From assembly GCA_041639705.1 (NCBI GenBank), contig JBEQBT010000012.1, forward strand, positions 1 through 26,173: a DNA stretch of 26,173 bases, read 5' to 3'. Below, in pieces: positions 23,040 through 26,173 of the stretch. The notes beneath the pieces are model-generated. The model had not been told where the DNA came from. It saw nothing but the letters and a program-made list of their open reading frames with translations, and searched no databases. This stretch comes from JARDZI01 sp041639705 (GTDB lineage Bacteria > Bacillota > Clostridia > Clostridiales > Caloramatoraceae). The position numbers and the translations under genes are program-made. Position 1 is the stretch's first letter. Each line of letters opens with the position of its first letter.

Positions 23040-23084
23040 ATAAAACGCACAAGTACCTTATGCAGATTTTTTAGTGCGTTTTAT
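23040..23084. repeat. 11-bp perfect inverted repeat
   Basis: ATAAAACGCAC (23040-23050) pairs with GTGCGTTTTAT (23074-23084) around a 23-base loop containing a T run. It lies 10 bases after the larger hairpin and about 80 bases before the SDR gene. On the minus strand the T run is not placed for termination. Confidence 0.55.
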
Positions 23085-23165
23085 ATAGCAAGAACATTTT
23101 ACATTTTCATATAGTTTTTTTAATTTTAACATAACATAACAATAAAATATTTGCGGGGTGATAAA

Positions 23166-24026
23166 ATGAAAAAAATATTATTAACTGGTGGCAAGGGGTT
23201 TTTTGCTTCAAGATTCAACTTATTTTATAAGGATAAATATTACATTCTATCTGCAGGAAGAGAGGTTCTAGATATACAGGATGAGAAGAAGTCCATAGAA
23301 TTTATAAAAGAATACAAGCCTGATTATGTTGTTCATACTGCAGCTATTGCAGTTACAGACTATTGCAATGCCCACCCTGATATTGCTCATGATGTAAATG
23401 TAACTGGATCTATAAATATCGCAAAGGCTTGCCAGTTAGCATCTTCAAAATTGATTTTTTTAAGTACAGAGCAAATCTTTAATGGCAATTATGAAAGTGG
23501 TCCATATTCTGAAGAACACATTCCATTTCCAGATACAGTTTATGGTCAAACAAAGCTGGAGGCAGAAGGTAAACTAAAGGAAATACTTGACGAGCTTTGG
23601 ATTCTTAGATTTACATGGTTATTTGGAATGCCTGAAAGAGGATTGAACATAAATTCAAACATTTTGTGGAATACAATTAAAACTGCAATACTTGGCCAAA
23701 AAGAAAAGATCACTATAAATGAATATAGAGGCATGACATATGTTTATGATGTAATAGAAAAATTTGATAAAATATTTGAGCTTCCCTATGGAATCTACAA
23801 TGTAGGTGCTGAAAATAATCTAAGCAGATATGATACTGCAGCTTTAATATTAAATGAATTAGGACTATCCAATAGAATTAGGGATTTGATTGAAAAGGAT
23901 GAAGAAAAATTCAAGGATCACCCAAGAGATATAAGGATAAGTACAGATAAGCTACGAAAGCTTGGAATTAACTTTCTAACTACTGAGGAAGGCATTAAAA
24001 AATGCATTAAGGATTATAACCTTTAA
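23166..24026 (+). CDS. NAD(P)-dependent RmlD-like sugar-nucleotide reductase (extended SDR)
   Basis: A 286-residue Rossmann-fold enzyme resembling dTDP-4-dehydrorhamnose reductase. The nucleotide loop is TGGKGFFAS (residues 7-15), followed by YKPDYVVHTAAIAVTDYCNAHP (50-71), the serine region LIFLSTEQIFNG (97-107) and the catalytic YGQTK (Tyr126, Lys130). The C-terminal half has RGMTYVYDVIEKFDKIF, typical of RmlD-type substrate domains. I set the start at the ATG at 23166 with GGGGTG before it. A TTG five codons earlier would overlap that site. No other rhamnose genes lie nearby, so it may be a stand-alone sugar epimerase/reductase of the broad family. Its stop codon abuts a GTGCCAG repeat. 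Confidence 0.87.
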   Translation: MKKILLTGGKGFFASRFNLFYKDKYYILSAGREVLDIQDEKKSIEFIKEYKPDYVVHTAAIAVTDYCNAHPDIAHDVNVTGSINIAKACQLASSKLIFLSTEQIFNGNYESGPYSEEHIPFPDTVYGQTKLEAEGKLKEILDELWILRFTWLFGMPERGLNINSNILWNTIKTAILGQKEKITINEYRGMTYVYDVIEKFDKIFELPYGIYNVGAENNLSRYDTAALILNELGLSNRIRDLIEKDEEKFKDHPRDIRISTDKLRKLGINFLTTEEGIKKCIKDYNL

Positions 24027-24085
24027 AGTGCCAAGCTCGTGATAAGTGATATTTAAATTTGTCACTTGTCACGCGCTTGAACTTT
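24025..24085. repeat. GTGCCAG-family palindromic repeat, copy 2
   Basis: The arms AAAGTGCCAAGCTCGTGATA and GTCACGCGCTTGAACTTT are imperfectly complementary, around AAGTGA/TCACTT and an AT-rich loop. It begins within the stop codon of the SDR gene. It is the most diverged of the three near-complete copies and has a weak T tract after it. Confidence 0.65.
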
Positions 24086-24229
24086 CCTTAGACATTGAAA
24101 TAAGCACTTTAAACTCTTTTTTTACTTTTTCATCCCTACTTTTCTAATTAAGCATAGGCACTAATAAATAATTTATTATTAACAATAAACCTTTAGGCAT
24201 ATTCTATAGTATATTTCTGTAAGGAGTTG

Positions 24230-25243
24230 ATGACTATTACTAAAACATTACATGAACGAGACAAGACTATAGATATATTAAGGGGACTTGCCATTTTTAC
24301 AATGATAGGGGCTAATATGATTCCAGGTCTCCTAAGGGATGCCTCATCATTTCTTTTTAGACTTTATGGTTCCTTTGCTGCCCCAACATTTATTTTTCTA
24401 TCTGGAATGATGGTTTCATTCATTGTTACTAAAAAGAATCATTCTGCACCATACTTTATTAAAAAAACTATTATTTTACTTTTAACAGGAGCAGCTATTG
24501 ATCTTCTTATAACTGGTATTTACCCCTTTATAACCTTTGATGTTTTATATCTTATTGGAGCTTCAATTCTTTTAACATTTTTATTTAAAAAACTTAATTT
24601 TTTTTCTCAGTATACACTGGTTATAATTATTTTTGCATTAGCACCCTTACTTCAAAGTGTTTTTGGTTATGGGTGGATACCTTTAGAGATACACCTGCCA
24701 CTGGTATACGAAAATATTTCCATTCCCATAAAAGCAATACTCAAGCAATGGTTTATTGATGGATGGTTTCCTCTCTTCCCCTGGCTCGGTTTTGCCTTTC
24801 TCGGTTCTATCGCAGCAGATATACGGTTTAAATATAAAAACTTTTCAAATTTGATGATACTTTTTATTGGTCTTATTGTACTTATTCTTGGTGAAATCAT
24901 ATGGAATATTAACACTGGACAAATGTTTATACGAAATGGCTACAGCGAACTCTTCTATCCTCCAACTTATGGGTTTATATTAACATCCATAGGTGTAATT
25001 ATAATTTTATTCTATATTATTGATTTAAAAAGCAATTTAAGTATTTATAACCCCTTTTCAGTTCTTGGTAAATGGAGCCTGGAAATCTATATTATTCATT
25101 TGTTTATTATCTCTTTACTAGAAAAGATAATAAAACCCCAAGGTATAAATATCTTTTTACTAATGTATATTAGCATAGTGATACTTCTTCTTGGATTATG
25201 TAATGTTATGGATAAACTCAGGAGTATGTCTGCAGTAGAGTAA
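24230..25243 (+). CDS. DUF1624 / HGSNAT-like multi-spanning membrane protein (putative acyltransferase)
   Basis: A 337-residue membrane protein with about nine or ten hydrophobic helices. The start RDKTIDILRGLAIFTMIGANM (about residues 10-30) is the signature of the DUF1624/heparan-alpha-glucosaminide N-acetyltransferase-like group. FPLFPWLGFAFLGSIAAD at mid-length and LGKWSLEIYIIHLFIISLLEK near the C-terminus are also family-typical. Relatives are proposed to move acetyl or acyl groups across the membrane onto sugars, but bacterial members are mostly untested. The ATG at 24230 follows AAGGAG with only three bases between; the TTG directly before it is an alternative. No partner gene is evident, and its stop is followed immediately by repeat copy 3. 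Confidence 0.8.
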   Translation: MTITKTLHERDKTIDILRGLAIFTMIGANMIPGLLRDASSFLFRLYGSFAAPTFIFLSGMMVSFIVTKKNHSAPYFIKKTIILLLTGAAIDLLITGIYPFITFDVLYLIGASILLTFLFKKLNFFSQYTLVIIIFALAPLLQSVFGYGWIPLEIHLPLVYENISIPIKAILKQWFIDGWFPLFPWLGFAFLGSIAADIRFKYKNFSNLMILFIGLIVLILGEIIWNINTGQMFIRNGYSELFYPPTYGFILTSIGVIIILFYIIDLKSNLSIYNPFSVLGKWSLEIYIIHLFIISLLEKIIKPQGINIFLLMYISIVILLLGLCNVMDKLRSMSAVE

Positions 25244-25244
25244 G

Positions 25245-25301
25245 GTGCCAGGCTCTTGACAAATGACATTTTATTTGTCGTTTGTCACAAGAGCCTGGCA
25301 C
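25245..25301. repeat. GTGCCAG-family palindromic repeat, copy 3
   Basis: GTGCCAGGCTCTTG at the left pairs exactly with CAAGAGCCTGGCAC at the right end, and GACAAATGAC pairs imperfectly with GTCGTTTGTC further in. It starts one base after the stop of the membrane protein gene. There is no T tract after the stem, so terminator activity is doubtful. Confidence 0.75.
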
Positions 25302-25386
25302 GCACCTATCCTGCTGACCATGTTGCAGACATATGGTCTCTTGAATATGCATGGTACTTGATTATGTTATTGACTAACTGTACCAT

Positions 25387-25983
25387 TTATTCCAGGAAAC
25401 TCCTTAGTTTTTTCCACAATACATCACATAGTTCTTCATATTCAGCTTCACTATCTATAAAGTCTGATTCCGCTCTTTCTAGTGAGTATTTATTTGTATC
25501 TGAATTGAAGTTTATATGATAATCATAGGATTTATATCCACTCTCTTCAAGCATATTAATCATTTGCCCAATATTTAATAACGGAAGGCAATAATCCAAT
25601 TTAAAATAATCTTCCTGTTTCATATATTGATAATCAAAGTCATTGTCTTCTATGTTTGCTTCATTTTCTTCCAAATTTTCTTCCTTATCATCTAAATTTT
25701 CTTCAAACTCTTCATTAACCAGTCTTAAACTTCTGAGAGTTACATTAAAATTGTCATGGATTTTGGCATTTTTTCTAACCTCAATTCTTTTTCCACCATT
25801 AACTTCCTGGACTAATATATCCCCCACAATAAATTCGATTTTATCTATTTCGTCTGTTTCAACATTCATACAAACAAATGCTGCTGCCAAGTCATATTTT
25901 TCAGGCATCCATAAACTTCTTAAAGACCTCTTTTGTCCCTCTGAAAGTGTCATTAGATCTTCAACTGTAATATTTAATTTCAT
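25387..25983 (-). CDS. Hypothetical protein with an acidic central linker
   Basis: A 198-residue protein that I do not recognise as a named family. The N-terminal part (1-88) is mixed and begins MKLNITVEDLMTLSEGQKRSL, with LWMPEKYDLAAAFVC and IEFIVGDILVQE. Residues 91-118 form a strongly acidic linker of Glu, Asp and Asn containing two EENL units. The C-terminal part (about 119-198) has CLPLLNIGQMINMLEESGY and ends EYEELCDVLWKKLRSFLE. The two ends look like separate small domains and the protein has no signal peptide or membrane segment. An AAAAAGGAG site precedes the ATG. An extended -10 at 26019-26027 could drive it. It is probably a real, cytoplasmic gene judging by codon use and the ribosome site. 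Confidence 0.8.
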   Translation of the reverse strand: MKLNITVEDLMTLSEGQKRSLRSLWMPEKYDLAAAFVCMNVETDEIDKIEFIVGDILVQEVNGGKRIEVRKNAKIHDNFNVTLRSLRLVNEEFEENLDDKEENLEENEANIEDNDFDYQYMKQEDYFKLDYCLPLLNIGQMINMLEESGYKSYDYHINFNSDTNKYSLERAESDFIDSEAEYEELCDVLWKKLRSFLE

Positions 25984-26018
25984 GCTTCACACTCCTTTTT
26001 ATTTAATCTATATATTGA

Positions 26019-26027
26019 ATTATACCA
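26019..26027 (-). promoter_or_regulatory. Extended -10 promoter of the acidic hypothetical gene
   Basis: On the minus strand TGGTATAAT fits the extended -10 pattern TGnTATAAT, about 36 bases before the ATG. It begins directly after the small palindrome at 26031-26043. No good -35 is seen. Confidence 0.45.
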
Positions 26028-26030
26028 TAA

Positions 26031-26043
26031 AGTGCCAAGCACT
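26031..26043. repeat. Remnant of the GTGCCAG repeat family
   Basis: AGTGCCAAGCACT is a 13-base palindrome (AGTGC/GCACT) with the same start as the AAAGTGCCAAGC arm of repeat copy 2. It probably represents a shortened copy. Confidence 0.45.
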
Positions 26044-26052
26044 CATCCCCTT

Positions 26053-26173
26053 TTATATATGCATCCTTTTATCTAATTCCATTTTTATACTCTCCCCTTG
26101 AAATATGAATATGGCAGATAGAAATATAATACTTATCCCTACACATATAATAGAAGGATAATACACATTTACC
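26053..26173 (-). CDS. C-terminal end of a probable membrane protein, cut by the window edge
   Basis: The minus strand is open in one frame from the window edge to a TAA at 26053-26055. It encodes 39 residues with a hydrophobic segment (SIICVGISIIFLSAIFIF) and a charged tail (GESIKMELDKRMHI). The pattern of one membrane helix followed by a short basic cytoplasmic tail suggests the last helix of an integral membrane protein. The rest lies outside the window, so neither family nor function can be given. It would be upstream of, and in the same direction as, the acidic hypothetical gene. Confidence 0.45.
   Translation of the reverse strand, partial: VNVYYPSIICVGISIIFLSAIFIFQGESIKMELDKRMHI

Larger units (their letters stand above)
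22850..23150. other. Gap with two tandem hairpins between UPF0303 and SDR genes
   Basis: About 300 bases separate divergent genes. Two perfect hairpins (22973-23029 and 23040-23084), listed separately, fill its centre. No open frame of note is present. Confidence 0.6.

Noticed and set aside
25256..26101. Plus-strand frames over the acidic hypothetical gene (25256-25519 and 25643-26101)
   Set aside because: The serine-rich sequence of the second is the reverse reading of the Glu/Asn linker; the minus-strand gene has the good ribosome site.
1..26173. CRISPR arrays, tRNA or rRNA genes, insertion sequences and prophage genes
   Set aside because: No regularly spaced direct repeats, cloverleaf-like genes, transposase or phage proteins were recognised on either strand.

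Overview
The window is AT-rich DNA from a low-GC Firmicute, most likely a Clostridium or close relative. Supporting signs are strong AGGAGG-type ribosome sites, occasional TTG starts, intrinsic terminators, lipoprotein solute-binding proteins, a DUF2935 protein and a LysM surface protein. No rRNA, tRNA, CRISPR array, insertion sequence or phage gene was seen. The species cannot be named from this sequence alone.

Layout. (1) 1-480: the 3' end of prfC (release factor 3), then a gene-free stretch with two degenerate inverted-repeat elements and a strong two-way terminator. (2) 878-5552, minus strand: a nucleoside-type BMP lipoprotein, two permeases and a double-ATPase. Just upstream lies a nucleoside/guanine deaminase-like pseudogene with three in-frame stops, then a duplicated block carrying a TetR-like palindrome. 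(3) 6464-6880: a small heat-shock protein. (4) 7008-12335, minus strand: a tightly packed six-gene operon coding for a UbiD decarboxylase, a UbiA prenyltransferase, a UbiX flavin prenyltransferase and a complete ABC importer (lipoprotein, ATPase, permease). (5) 12827-17062, minus strand: an aryl-beta-glucoside PTS operon with an RpiR regulator, a GH1 6-phospho-beta-glucosidase, EIIBC and a separate EIIA. (6) 17426-19009: a DUF2935 protein and a small HD hydrolase resembling alarmone hydrolases. (7) 19169-22225, plus strand: a gamma-glutamyltransferase-like enzyme and a secreted LysM plus FMN-binding-type protein. (8) 22364 to the end: a UPF0303 protein, an RmlD-like reductase, a DUF1624-type membrane protein, an acidic hypothetical protein and the tail of a membrane protein.

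How the genes work together. The most interesting unit is the UbiD-UbiA-UbiX-ABC operon. All six genes overlap or are separated by at most 6 bp, from a plausible promoter at 12385-12414 to a 25-bp hairpin at 6958-7010. UbiX would make prenylated FMN for UbiD, and UbiA would prenylate an aromatic acid. The importer sharing the transcript suggests that the aromatic acid is scavenged from outside. The best guess is salvage of a quinone precursor, such as a dihydroxynaphthoate-type acid of the futalosine route; this is inference. The PTS operon imports and hydrolyses beta-glucosides, and the nucleoside importer lies beside a decayed salvage deaminase.

A family of small palindromes built on GTGCCAGGCTCGTGACAAGTG-like arms occurs in three near-complete copies (12724, 24025, 25245) and several remnants. 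It looks like a REP-type repeat, and one copy seems to serve as the PTS operon terminator.
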